A stretch of DNA of 64,000 bases, from NCBI GenBank assembly GCA_022843805.1, contig JALHMY010000013.1:1-64000 (forward strand), given 5' to 3'. The notes below the pieces were generated by a model that saw only the letters and a list, made by a program, of their open reading frames with translations, searched no databases and was not told the DNA's origin. This DNA is from Fuerstiella sp. (GTDB lineage Bacteria; Planctomycetota; Planctomycetia; Planctomycetales; Planctomycetaceae). The translations under genes and the position numbers were made by a program. This document shows, in pieces, positions 28,458 to 36,822 of this stretch (position 1 is the stretch's first letter; every line of letters begins with the position of its first letter).

Positions 28458-28865
28458 TCATAGCAATTTTCGGACGGAATTTTCCAGATCGTTAATCGCT
28501 TTTCGAGCCTGTTCGAAGCCGCCCATGGCTTGTACAAATTTTAATGTCTCTCGTTCGGCGCCGGATGCGTCTGCGGGAAGGCGGTCCGGAGTGGCCCCAC
28601 GAGCTGCAGAGGATTCGGGTGAATGTGATCCGCCAGCATGCAAACCTCCGGTCAGCGAAATATCGGCATGCTTCAGTTTCAGAATCGGTTTTTCATGCTC
28701 CGTCGGCGCCTGAAGCATTTCGTGATAAACCTTTTCCACCATTGAGGAACCAACCAGCAGACCGAATCGCTTCTTCACGAGTTCAGCAACGTCGACGAAG
28801 TCACCACCAGTCCCTTCGCTCAGAATCAGTCGAATGGCCTGTTCTTCTGTGAGTTCGCGGTTCAT
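28458..28865 (-). CDS. Small protein of unknown function
   Basis: This 135-residue soluble protein has a good AGGAG Shine-Dalgarno in front of its ATG. The first 50 residues (EEQAIRLILSEGTGG...DVAELVKKRFGLLVGSSMVEKVYHEML) look like a compact helical, winged-helix-like domain. The middle is a Pro/Ser/Gly-rich linker, and the last 35 residues form a helix (FVQAMGGFEQARKAINDLENSVRKLL). I do not recognise a named family. It is transcribed toward the PSD1 gene with the palindromic repeat between them. Confidence 0.72.
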   Translation of the reverse strand: MNRELTEEQAIRLILSEGTGGDFVDVAELVKKRFGLLVGSSMVEKVYHEMLQAPTEHEKPILKLKHADISLTGGLHAGGSHSPESSAARGATPDRLPADASGAERETLKFVQAMGGFEQARKAINDLENSVRKLL

Positions 28866-29272
28866 CGCAGTCTCCTGATCGAAGTGTGAATGATTTTAAT
28901 CTGACACCATAAGCTCGAAATAAGCCCAAGCATAACGAAGTGTGGCATAATCCGTGCCAAAAGTGAAAATTGGCCGATGGTTTTTCGCAGGTGATTTGTA
29001 CGCCCGACGGGAGCGCTGAACTGTGCGGTCAGGCACGGAAACTGTGCGGACTGGATTTCCGTTGCCCCGTTATTGTCAGCGCCATGGTCAGCGTCTATGT
29101 CGGCGATTCGACAGCCGGGACACTTGTCGTACCGCCTGCTAAAATCGCCTGCTGCCGCTGGCTTGCCTATAATTCCCGATGTGCGACCGGGTATTTGATC
29201 CGGTATTCGACCCTGTTCCCACAATTCCTGTTCTTAACGAATCTCTTTCAAACGGAAGATCTCCAGTCACTG
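28866..29272. other. Divergent intergenic region, 5' of decarboxylase gene
   Basis: About 400 bases lie between the small-protein gene (minus) and the decarboxylase (plus). The plus frame is open back to 28970, but the 100 extra codons are Cys-rich, show no decarboxylase similarity and contain the promoter-like site at 29168, so I treat them as non-coding. Confidence 0.55.
29168..29173 (+). promoter_or_regulatory. Candidate -10 box (TATAAT)
   Basis: A perfect TATAAT lies 100 bases before the decarboxylase start, but no good -35 hexamer is found at the expected spacing. This is a weak prediction. Confidence 0.3.
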
Positions 29273-30793
29273 ATGTCACTGCCTGCCTCGTCATCTTCTG
29301 CGTCGTTACCGTCGGCGTCCTCTCTGATCAGGGCGGTCTATTCCCCGGAGACTTTTCGAGCTGCTTCAGCAATCTGGCAGAAAAAACTGTCCGATCATTT
29401 GCAGCAGGTGGTTTCGGGTGAGGGAGTGGTGCTGAACTGGACAGAGCCAGAGCAGGCGATCTCTGCAGCCAGACGTTTTATGGATCAGGGCATCAGCACT
29501 GATGGCCTGGATGGGATACTGAAGCGATTCTCGGCTCTGCTTGATCAGACACTGCGATCCGGGCAGAACCTGCATCATCCGCACTATATTGGTCATCAGG
29601 TGCCCGCGTCTGTTCCTCTGGCTGGCCTGTTTGATGCGATTGGGGCGATTACCAATCAGGTGATGGCCATCTATGAAATGGGTCCATGGTCAACGGCCGT
29701 GGAGTATGCGCTGATTGACAGATTGTCACAGAAGATTGGATGGGATCCGCGGGACAGCACGGGCCTGCTGACTCACGGCGGATCACTGGCCAATCTGACG
29801 GCGCTGCTGACGGCTCGCAATGTCTCGCTGCCGGGCAGCTGGGAAAATGGACTGCCTGACAACGCTGTGCTGATCGCTCACACAGATGCTCATTATTGTG
29901 TGACTCGGTCGGCCGGAATTCTGGGGCTTGGTAGTCGGCAGGTGCTGAAAGTTCCGCTGGACGATCAGCGGCGGATGAACGCTGATACGCTTCGGCAGAT
30001 TCTGAAAACGGCGATTGCGGACGGACGAAAGCCCATTGCTGTTTCATGTTGTGCATGTGCCACTCCAACGGGCGCGTTTGATCGGCTGAATGAGATTGCC
30101 GATCTATGTGAACACTTCGATGTCTGGATGCATGTGGATGCTGCTCATGGCGGAGCTGCTTTAATGAGCCGAAAGCATCGCCATCTGCTGGATGGTATTC
30201 ATCGGGCAGACAGTGTCGTCTGGGATGCTCACAAAATGCTGTTCGTTCCGGCACTTTGTGCAGCAGTGCTCTATAAGAAACGAGATGTCCGTTTCGAGAC
30301 CTTTCGTCAGAGCGCGCCCTATTTATTCGATCCATCCGCGCCCGGGATGGCCGACTATGACAGTGGTATGCGGACGATCGAATGTACCAAACGTGCCACA
30401 GGATTTGCCTTGTGGGGCCTGTGGTCTGTTGTGGGGGAAGAGATTTTTGAACAGCTGGTTGATCATGTTTTTAACATGGCCCACTATTTCTGGCAGCAGC
30501 TGAACGACGCGCCCGACTTTGAAGCACTGCATCAGCCCGAATGTAATATTGTCGCATTTCGGCATTTGCCAAAATCTGTTGCAGACAGTGATGTGGAAGT
30601 GCAGAATCGTTTTCAGAGAGAACTGCGGACTCGCCTGATTCGCTCCGGAAGCTTCTATATCGTACAAACTCAGCTGAATCACCTTGCTGCTTTGCGCGTT
30701 GTGCTGATGAATCCTCTGACGACAACAACCGATATGGCGGAGCTGCTGGATGAAATTCGGAGAATCGGAATCGAGGTCGCCTCGACGCTTTAA
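29273..30793 (+). CDS. Group II PLP-dependent decarboxylase
   Basis: This 506-residue fold-type I PLP enzyme belongs to the family of aromatic L-amino-acid, glutamate and L-2,4-diaminobutyrate decarboxylases. The ATG at 29273 is the first in-frame start with a normal N-terminus for the family; a GGAAG lies somewhat far upstream. Motifs are HPHYIGHQVP, GLLTHGGSLANLTALLTAR (cofactor phosphate region), SDAHY-like HTDAHYCV, CACATPTGAFD, WMHVDAAHGGAALMS and the PLP lysine Lys321 in VWDAHKML. The HPHY motif and overall length favour an aromatic-amino-acid or diaminobutyrate decarboxylase; substrate is not decidable. It ends 28 bases before a PSD1 gene. Confidence 0.88.
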   Translation: MSLPASSSSASLPSASSLIRAVYSPETFRAASAIWQKKLSDHLQQVVSGEGVVLNWTEPEQAISAARRFMDQGISTDGLDGILKRFSALLDQTLRSGQNLHHPHYIGHQVPASVPLAGLFDAIGAITNQVMAIYEMGPWSTAVEYALIDRLSQKIGWDPRDSTGLLTHGGSLANLTALLTARNVSLPGSWENGLPDNAVLIAHTDAHYCVTRSAGILGLGSRQVLKVPLDDQRRMNADTLRQILKTAIADGRKPIAVSCCACATPTGAFDRLNEIADLCEHFDVWMHVDAAHGGAALMSRKHRHLLDGIHRADSVVWDAHKMLFVPALCAAVLYKKRDVRFETFRQSAPYLFDPSAPGMADYDSGMRTIECTKRATGFALWGLWSVVGEEIFEQLVDHVFNMAHYFWQQLNDAPDFEALHQPECNIVAFRHLPKSVADSDVEVQNRFQRELRTRLIRSGSFYIVQTQLNHLAALRVVLMNPLTTTTDMAELLDEIRRIGIEVASTL

Positions 30794-30821
30794 GACCTTT
30801 TACCTGCCAAAGTATGATGCC

Positions 30822-33209
30822 ATGCGGAATACCACGAGCGAATTGCTCATCAGTGTTCGAAACCGTCGGCTTCCGTTCTGTATGGTCGGGGTCTGTACGG
30901 CCAGGATTTGCAACGTCGCGTTAAGTCTCCGAAGCAGTGCACTGTTCCTGTACGTCGGTGTTCTTCTGGCCTGCCAGACGTTTGCCGATGAGCGGATTCA
31001 GTTCAATCGGGATATCCGACCAATCCTTGCAGAGAACTGTTTCCTGTGTCATGGGCCGGACGCGAGCCATCGCAAGGCCGACCTGAGGCTGGATCTGCGC
31101 GACGCGGCGATCACCCGTCAGGCGATTGTGGTCGGCGACGCCGCGGAGAGTGAACTGATGCGGCGTATTCTTTCCGACGATCCGGAATTGCTTATGCCGC
31201 CAGCCGATTCTCATAAAGCACTTTCGTCAGAACAAAAAGCCCTGCTGGCTCGATGGATCACAGAAGGTGCCGAATATCAGCAGCACTGGTCTTATGAAAA
31301 GCCGGTACGTCCAATGGTACCGGCAACTGAAAATGGAGTGGACTATCTGGTTCAGTCCCGACTGGCATCGATCGGACTGAAACCGTCTCCTCAGGCGGAC
31401 CGGCGAATTCTCATTCGACGTCTGTACTTTGATCTGCTGGGATTGCCGCCGACTCCGGAAGATGTGCTGGCATTCGAACAGGATTCGGCTCCCGATGCGT
31501 GGGAACAGCTGGTGGATCGCGTTCTGCAGAACCCGCATTACGGCGAACGGATGGCAATTGGCTGGCTGGATGTGGTGCGATATGCCGACACGATTGGTTA
31601 TCACAGTGACACACCTCGCAACGTCTGGCCATGGCGTGACTGGGTCATCCGGTCGTTCAACGAAAACAAGCCGTTTGATCGATTTACTGTGGAACAGGTG
31701 GCTGGCGATCTGCTCCCGGATGCCAGTCAGGAGACTCGCGTTGGTTCAGGCTTTAATCGACTGTTGTTGTCAACGGAGGAGGGCGGGGCACAGCCGAAAG
31801 ACTATGAATCGCGAATGCTGACCGATCGTGTTCGAGCGATTGGCACCGCATGGCTGGGACAGACCACTGGATGTGCGCAATGCCATGATCATAAGTTTGA
31901 TCCGTTTACCACACGCGATTTTTATTCAATGGGTGCTTTCTTTGCCGACATTCAGGAAGCTGCAGTCGGCCCGCGTGAAGAAGGCATGCCAGTGCCGACG
32001 TCTGAGCAGCAGCGACAGCTGACAGAACTTGACGCTGCCGTCATGGCCGCCAAAGAACTCGGACAGAAGGACGGAATTGCAGCCGCGGAAAAGGCTCGCC
32101 AGGAATTTCTGAAAACCGTTCCGAAGTGTCTGGTGAGTGTGAGCAGCGATTCCCGGCGAGTTGTACGAATCCTGCCGCGAGGCAACTGGATGGATGAAAG
32201 CGGAGAGGTCGTGAGACCCGCTCTGCCCCATTATTTGCCTCAGCCTGAAATTCAGGGACGAGACCTAACACGGCTGGATCTCGCCGAATGGCTTGTTTCC
32301 CGTGAGAACCCTCTGACTGCTCGAACTGTGATGAATCGATTGTGGAAGCAGTTTTTTGGCAACGGACTCAGTCGGGTTCCTGAGGACCTGGGTACTCAGG
32401 GCGAACTCCCATTGAATCCGGCACTTCTCGACTGGCTCGCCTGCGAGTTTATGGACAGCGGCTGGGACGTAAAGCACATGATTCGAACGATTGTGAACAG
32501 TCAAACTTACCGGCAGGTTTCAACTTGTTCTGCAGATCTTGCAGCCGCTGATCCGCAGAATCGTGAGTATGCTCGCCAAAGCCGATTTCGTCTTGAGGCC
32601 GAACTGATCCGGGATAATGCTCTGGCGGTCTCCGGACTGCTTTCGCAGCGTATCGGTGGCCCCAGTGTGAAGCCTTATCAGCCCGCCGGATATTGGGAGA
32701 ATCTGAATTTCCCCACTCGCGATTATGTGCCTGACACCGGAGAGAGTCAGTATCGCCGGGGGCTCTACACCTGGTGGCAGCGAAGCTTTCTGCATCCTTC
32801 ACTGCTGGCATTTGATGCCCCAGGCCGGGAAGAATGCACGGCTGATCGGCCCCGATCCAATATTCCACAGCAGGCTTTGGTATTGCTGAATGATCCGAGT
32901 TATGTGGAAGCCTATCGTGTGCTTGCCGCCCGAGTGCTCACTGAGCCGCATGGCAGTGAGCAGCAGCGAATAGAAAGGATGTTTCAGCTGGTCCTGCAGA
33001 GAACTCCGGATGCGAGAGAATCAAACGCGCTGAGCTCGCTGCTGAATCGGCAGCGACAGGAATATCGGAACGATCCGCAGGCAGCCGAACGACTGTTAAA
33101 GACAGGGCAGTCACCAGTCGCTGAGGGCATCGATCGGTCTGAACTGGCCGCATGGACGCATGTCGCGCGAGTGCTGCTGAATTTGCATGAAACGATTACA
33201 CGCAGTTAA
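30822..33209 (+). CDS. PSCyt1-PSCyt2-PSD1 (DUF1549/DUF1553) secreted protein
   Basis: This 795-residue exported protein starts at the ATG at 30822; an in-frame ATG at 30882 directly before the hydrophobic core is an alternative. The signal segment ends near ACQTFADE. PSCyt1 has the heme motif CFLCHGPD and LMPPADSHKALS. PSCyt2/DUF1549 has LIRRLYFDLLGLPPTPEDV, MAIGWLDVVRYADTIGYH and CAQCHDHKFDP. PSD1/DUF1553 has LTARTVMNRLWKQFFGNG and RPRSNIPQQALVLLNDP. Compared with the paralogue at 25092 the LamG domain is absent and the linker is short. It is followed after 75 bases by its DUF1501 partner. Function beyond a presumed extracytoplasmic redox or degradative role is unknown. Confidence 0.92.
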   Translation: MRNTTSELLISVRNRRLPFCMVGVCTARICNVALSLRSSALFLYVGVLLACQTFADERIQFNRDIRPILAENCFLCHGPDASHRKADLRLDLRDAAITRQAIVVGDAAESELMRRILSDDPELLMPPADSHKALSSEQKALLARWITEGAEYQQHWSYEKPVRPMVPATENGVDYLVQSRLASIGLKPSPQADRRILIRRLYFDLLGLPPTPEDVLAFEQDSAPDAWEQLVDRVLQNPHYGERMAIGWLDVVRYADTIGYHSDTPRNVWPWRDWVIRSFNENKPFDRFTVEQVAGDLLPDASQETRVGSGFNRLLLSTEEGGAQPKDYESRMLTDRVRAIGTAWLGQTTGCAQCHDHKFDPFTTRDFYSMGAFFADIQEAAVGPREEGMPVPTSEQQRQLTELDAAVMAAKELGQKDGIAAAEKARQEFLKTVPKCLVSVSSDSRRVVRILPRGNWMDESGEVVRPALPHYLPQPEIQGRDLTRLDLAEWLVSRENPLTARTVMNRLWKQFFGNGLSRVPEDLGTQGELPLNPALLDWLACEFMDSGWDVKHMIRTIVNSQTYRQVSTCSADLAAADPQNREYARQSRFRLEAELIRDNALAVSGLLSQRIGGPSVKPYQPAGYWENLNFPTRDYVPDTGESQYRRGLYTWWQRSFLHPSLLAFDAPGREECTADRPRSNIPQQALVLLNDPSYVEAYRVLAARVLTEPHGSEQQRIERMFQLVLQRTPDARESNALSSLLNRQRQEYRNDPQAAERLLKTGQSPVAEGIDRSELAAWTHVARVLLNLHETITRS

Positions 33210-33284
33210 CGCCTGCGTCTGTTGAAATATTCCGTTGAAGTGCCCCGGTTTGGTGCATCGGCTAAAGCGAATCAGGAGTCAGTC

Positions 33285-34733
33285 ATGAGTTTCAGAATGA
33301 AAGAAGTTCGCGATGTGACACGGCGAACGCTGTTGCGTCGCGGTGCTCAGGGACCTGCCATGCTGGCTCTGGCGTCACTGTTGAATCCTCTGTTGCTCCA
33401 GCGGCAGGGTTCAGCGGCGGAAAGTACGCGAGGTGTGATTGAACCTCCAGTGTTTCCTCAGAAGGCGAAACGCGTGATCTGGCTGACGATGGCTGGCGGA
33501 CCATCACAGTTTGAGACGTTTGACCCCAAGCCAAAGCTGGCGGAAATGGATGGGCAGCCAATGCCTGAGAGTTTTACCCGCGGACAGCAGCTGGCGCAGC
33601 TGCAGGGACAGGCACTTTTTTGTCAGGCACCTCAGTTTAAGTTTCAGAAGCATGGACAGAACCAGACCGAGATTTCAGAGCTGTTTCCGCATCTGGGCGG
33701 CGTCATTGACGATATCTGTCTTGTAAGGTCGATGACCACTGAGGCGATCAATCACGATCCCGCTCATATGTTTATGAACACCGGATCTCAGATTGCGGGG
33801 CGACCCAGCATGGGGGCATGGGTGACATATGGGCTTGGCAGCGAAGCTGAAAATCTGCCTGGGTTTGTGGTGCTCGTCTCGACCGGAAAGGGCCGTTCCC
33901 CGCAGCCCATCTCCGCCCGGCAGTGGGGCAGCGGATTTCTTCCCGGTCGTTATCAGGGAGTGCAGCTGAGAGGGACAGGGGACCCGGTTCTGTATCTTCG
34001 CAGCCCTGAGGGAGTGACTCAGGAACGGCAGAATGCGGACGTTGCCGTCATTAACGAATTGAACCGCGGTTATCTTGAACTTGTCGACGACCCTGAAATT
34101 GCCACCCGAATTGCTCAGTACGAGCTGGCCTGTCAGATGCAGGTGAGTGTGCCGGGGCTGATGGATATTGCTTCGGAGACGAAAGAAACGCTCGACCTTT
34201 ATGGATGCCAGCCGGGAGATGGTTCTTTTGCCAGCAACTGTCTGCTTGCACGCCGACTGGCTGAAAGGGGAACTCGGTTTATTCAGCTATATCATCGGGA
34301 CTGGGACCATCACAGTCAGCTGAAGGAAGAGCTGCCGCTGCGGGCAAGGGAAGTGGACCAGGCTTGCGCGGCACTGATACGCGATCTGAAACAGCGAGGT
34401 CTCTTTGAGGAGACGCTGATTGTTTGGTCCGGTGAGTTTGGAAGAACGCCGATGGCTCAGAAAAATAAGGGCACCGTGGGCCGCGATCATCACAACAAAT
34501 CCATGTCCATGTGGCTGGCCGGTGCCGGTATTCGCGGCGGACTGGTTTACGGTGCCACCGATGATCTGGGTTACGCGGCCGCCGAGAATATTGCGACGGT
34601 CCATGATCTGCATGCAACCATGCTGCACCTGCAGGGAATACGGCACGATGAATTCCACTTCCGGTTTCAGGGCCTTGACGCAAAACTGACAGGTGTGGAA
34701 GGTGCAAAGGTTATGGAGGGAATTTTGAGCTGA
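33285..34733 (+). CDS. DUF1501 secreted protein, partner of PSD1 gene
   Basis: This 482-residue DUF1501 protein starts at the ATG at 33285, which has AGGAG 6 bases ahead; an upstream TTG (33222) gives only a non-conserved extension. The N-terminus has a Tat-like TRRTLLRRGAQGPAMLALASLL. Family motifs are [65 protein letters not shown] and VGRDHHNKSMSMWLAG. It resembles the DUF1501 at 23517 closely, so the two PSD1-DUF1501 pairs probably arose by duplication and now point away from each other. Confidence 0.92.
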   Translation: MSFRMKEVRDVTRRTLLRRGAQGPAMLALASLLNPLLLQRQGSAAESTRGVIEPPVFPQKAKRVIWLTMAGGPSQFETFDPKPKLAEMDGQPMPESFTRGQQLAQLQGQALFCQAPQFKFQKHGQNQTEISELFPHLGGVIDDICLVRSMTTEAINHDPAHMFMNTGSQIAGRPSMGAWVTYGLGSEAENLPGFVVLVSTGKGRSPQPISARQWGSGFLPGRYQGVQLRGTGDPVLYLRSPEGVTQERQNADVAVINELNRGYLELVDDPEIATRIAQYELACQMQVSVPGLMDIASETKETLDLYGCQPGDGSFASNCLLARRLAERGTRFIQLYHRDWDHHSQLKEELPLRAREVDQACAALIRDLKQRGLFEETLIVWSGEFGRTPMAQKNKGTVGRDHHNKSMSMWLAGAGIRGGLVYGATDDLGYAAAENIATVHDLHATMLHLQGIRHDEFHFRFQGLDAKLTGVEGAKVMEGILS

Positions 34734-34774
34734 GTTCTTTACTCTGGCATTGAGCAATTTTTGCTATGTGCGGA

Positions 34775-35093
34775 TTCCTCCCCCTCCCGCGCAAATAACC
34801 TCCCCTCCCGCGCAGCGAAGCGAAGTGGGAGGGGTCGCCCGGCCGGCGGGGGGCGGGCCCGCCGCGTGTTGCACTCAACGCCGTCCCAATAACACCCGCG
34901 TCCGTCAGTTCACCAGCCCCCTCCCGATCTTGCTATCGCTCGATCGACCTCCCCCAGCTTCGCTGGGAGAGGAGGTATTAAAACCTCCCCTCCCGCGCAG
35001 CGAAGCGAAGTGGGAGGGGTCGGCCGTCAGGCCGGGGGAGGGCTCGCCGCGGATTGCACTCAACGCCGTCCCAAAAACACCCGCGTCCGTCAG
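34775..35093. repeat. Type 1 GC-rich hairpin repeat, second locus
   Basis: About one and a half units have the same order as in 1-640: CCCCTCCC/GGGAGGGG, a CGGCC/GGCCG stem (here CGGCC-GTCA-GGCCG), a TTGCACTCAACGCCGTCCCA block and the hairpin CCTCCCCCAGC-TTC-GCTGGGAGAGG (34948-34972). It runs directly into type 2 repeat sequence at 35097. The first part (34775-34800) looks rearranged. Confidence 0.88.
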
Positions 35094-35096
35094 TAC

Positions 35097-35375
35097 AACC
35101 ACGTGGGAACACTACGTCGGCCTGATTAGCCGATTGTTTGGTTCGACCACCGAAACCCGTCAATCGCGTACCGGGAAGCTGACGCATCCCGCTCTCCAAA
35201 ATCCTTTGCGATTTGGCGTTACCCTTTGCGATTTAGCGAGCGGCCGGTGTCAGCCGGCCGGTACAATCTCGGTTGGGAACACCACGTCGGCCTCATCCAC
35301 TGATTGTTGTGTTCGAACACCCGAACACCCGGAATCGCGTACCGGGAAGCTGACGCATCCCGCTCGCCGGGTTTC
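35097..35375. repeat. Degenerate type 2 (REP-like) repeats upstream of transposase
   Basis: Two diverged copies of the 149-bp unit found downstream of the transposase. The core ACCGGGAAGCTGACGCATCC occurs at 35170 and 35341, and a third, more decayed core (ACCGGAAAGTCGACGCATCC) at 35463. The copies also keep GTCGGCCTGATT-, GATTGT-GTTCGA- and CCGGCCGGTAC-like blocks. Confidence 0.85.
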
Positions 35376-35509
35376 CATTTTCATGTGTCGAATTCGCGTG
35401 CGTCGAAGGGTGATTTGCCAACTTGCGATACGTCGTGTCAAATTTGCCCCAAAGACCAATGAACCGGAAAGTCGACGCATCCCGTTCACCGCGCAGATGG
35501 AAACCAACA

Positions 35510-36100
35510 ATGACTCAACAGGACAACGATCTCAACTATGACTGGTTCTGGTTCCTGACATGGACAACCTACGGAACGTTCCTTCCGGGAGACATACGCG
35601 GAGCCACGGGCTTACTTCATGATGAATCGGGAACTGTCATCGAACACAACCAGCCTGGCCAGGATCACATTCCACACTCGGTTGCGTTGGCCAAATGGTC
35701 CAAACTGCAAATGAAGGGTGATGCCATTCGATTAAATTTGGAACAAGCCCGAGTTCTGCTGACTCAATTCCACTGCACCGCCTCATTTCGACGCTGGCGA
35801 CTGCTCGGCGTTGCCATCATGGATAACCATATTCACGTCGGCGTGAACGTTCACAGTGATCCGGATCCCGAGACTATCCTTCGCGACTTCAAGAGCTATG
35901 GAAGCCGAGCCCTGAATCTTCAGTGGGGCAAACCTGAGTCGGACTCACGATGGACCGAATCCGGATCGAAACGCAAACTGGATTCCGACAATTCCGTAAT
36001 CGCATCCATCCGCTACATCATCAATCAGCAATCACCATTGCTCGTATGGACGCTCGAAGATGGAATGATCATTCCCGTTAATCGCCTACCGGGAAGCTGA
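35510..36100 (+). CDS. REP-associated tyrosine transposase (RAYT, Y1_Tnp/TnpA family)
   Basis: This 196-residue HUH-type single-strand transposase is related to the IS200/IS605 TnpA nucleases. The start is the ATG at 35510; the frame is open further upstream, but that part is repeat sequence. Motifs are FLTWTTYGTFLPGD near the N-terminus, the metal-binding HUH pair in MDNHIHVGV (His107, His109) and the nucleophile Tyr130 in FKSYGSRALN. A C-terminal segment continues to NRLPGS. All catalytic residues are present, so the enzyme may be active. The last eight codons and the stop lie inside the first downstream repeat copy (from 36076), meaning that repeat and gene end overlap. There is no tnpB. 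Confidence 0.9.
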   Translation: MTQQDNDLNYDWFWFLTWTTYGTFLPGDIRGATGLLHDESGTVIEHNQPGQDHIPHSVALAKWSKLQMKGDAIRLNLEQARVLLTQFHCTASFRRWRLLGVAIMDNHIHVGVNVHSDPDPETILRDFKSYGSRALNLQWGKPESDSRWTESGSKRKLDSDNSVIASIRYIINQQSPLLVWTLEDGMIIPVNRLPGS

Positions 36101-36620
36101 CGCATCCCGCTCGCCAAAACACATTGCGATTTGGCGAGCGGCCCGGTGTCAACCGGCCGGTACAAACACGCGGGAACATCACGTCGGCCTGATTTGCCGA
36201 TTGTTTGGTTCGACCAGCGAAACCCGTTAATCGCCTACCGGGAAGCTGACGCATCCCGCTCGCCAAAACACATTGCGATTTGGCGAGCGGCCCGGTGTCA
36301 ACCGGCCGGTACAAACACGCGGGAACATCACGCCAGCCTGATTTGCCGATTGTTTGGTTCGACCACCGAAACCCGTTAATCACATACCGGGAAGCTGACG
36401 CATCCCGCTCGCCAAAACACATTGCGATTTGGCGAGCGGCCCGGTGTCAACCGGCCGGTACAAACACGCGGGAACATCACGTCGGCCGGATTTGCCGATT
36501 GTTTGGTTCGACCACCGAAACCCGTTAATCACATACCGGGAAGCTGACGCATCCCGCTCGCCAAGACCCTTTGCGATTCGGTGGGCGGCCCGGTGTCAAC
36601 CGGCCGGTAGTTCCCTCGGC
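36076..36620. repeat. Type 2 tandem array, 149-bp REP-like unit, about 3.6 copies
   Basis: Units start at 36076, 36225, 36374 and 36523 (period 149 in each case) and differ by only a few bases; the last one is diverged and truncated. Each has the core ACCGGGAAGCTGACGCATCC, a perfect 12-bp hairpin CCGCTCGCCAAA/TTTGGCGAGCGG with an 11-base loop (36107-36141 in the first unit) and the palindrome ACCGGCCGGT. In the fourth unit the hairpin is degraded. Open frames through the array are a by-product of the period, which leaves no stops. Confidence 0.95.
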
Positions 36621-36626
36621 AACAAC

Positions 36627-36767
36627 TTACCCCTCGCCCCGTACTCTGCGAATTGTCTCCAGCAGCAACTGCCTGCCGAAGCCTTTTCCCTGATAGCTAA
36701 TATCCACGGCCAGTCGAACCAGACGCAAATCCATCCAATAATTCAAATTGTCACTAAACCCGCACTT
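36627..36767 (-). pseudogene. Remnant of a GNAT acetyltransferase
   Basis: The minus strand encodes RLAVDISYQGKGFGRQLLLE followed by TIRRVRGEG and a stop at 36627-36629. RLAVDxxYQGKGxGxxLL is motif A, the acetyl-CoA pyrophosphate loop, of GNAT acetyltransferases. Upstream only about 20 further codons remain before an in-frame stop at 36768-36770, so the N-terminal part is missing. The remnant ends only seven bases from the repeat array, so the array or its insertion probably destroyed the gene. It may belong to the same event as the type 2 repeats. Confidence 0.72.
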
Positions 36768-36822
36768 CTAATTATCGTCGAACGGTCTGTCATCGATATT
36801 GAGAAGCTCAGATGCATCAACT

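Larger units (their letters stand above)
35097..36620. mobile_element. RAYT/REP locus: transposase gene embedded in its likely repeats
   Basis: The tyrosine transposase gene (35510-36100) is flanked by seven copies of one core motif, three before (35170, 35341, 35463) and four after (36088, 36237, 36386, 36535), all in the same orientation. In known RAYT systems the transposase is flanked by the palindromic repeats that it acts on. The match of gene family and flanking hairpin repeats supports that reading here; mobility is not shown. Confidence 0.8.

Noticed and set aside
28970-29272. N-terminal extension of the decarboxylase of about 100 codons
   Set aside because: Cys-rich without similarity to decarboxylases, overlaps a TATAAT-like site. 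The normal family N-terminus begins at 29273.
36205-36230. tRNA-like GGTTCGACC (T-loop-like) in the type 2 repeats
   Set aside because: No acceptor, D or anticodon stems can be drawn around it, and the motif is repeated in every unit.
36131-36528. Three nearly identical 82-codon frames across the 149-bp array
   Set aside because: They are copies of the same repeat read in one frame without a stop. No domain or ribosome-binding site.
36076-36620. Possible CRISPR array
   Set aside because: The 149-bp unit is repeated entirely, with no variable spacers between short repeats, and no cas genes are nearby. The 9-bp repeat at 38275 also has no spacers.
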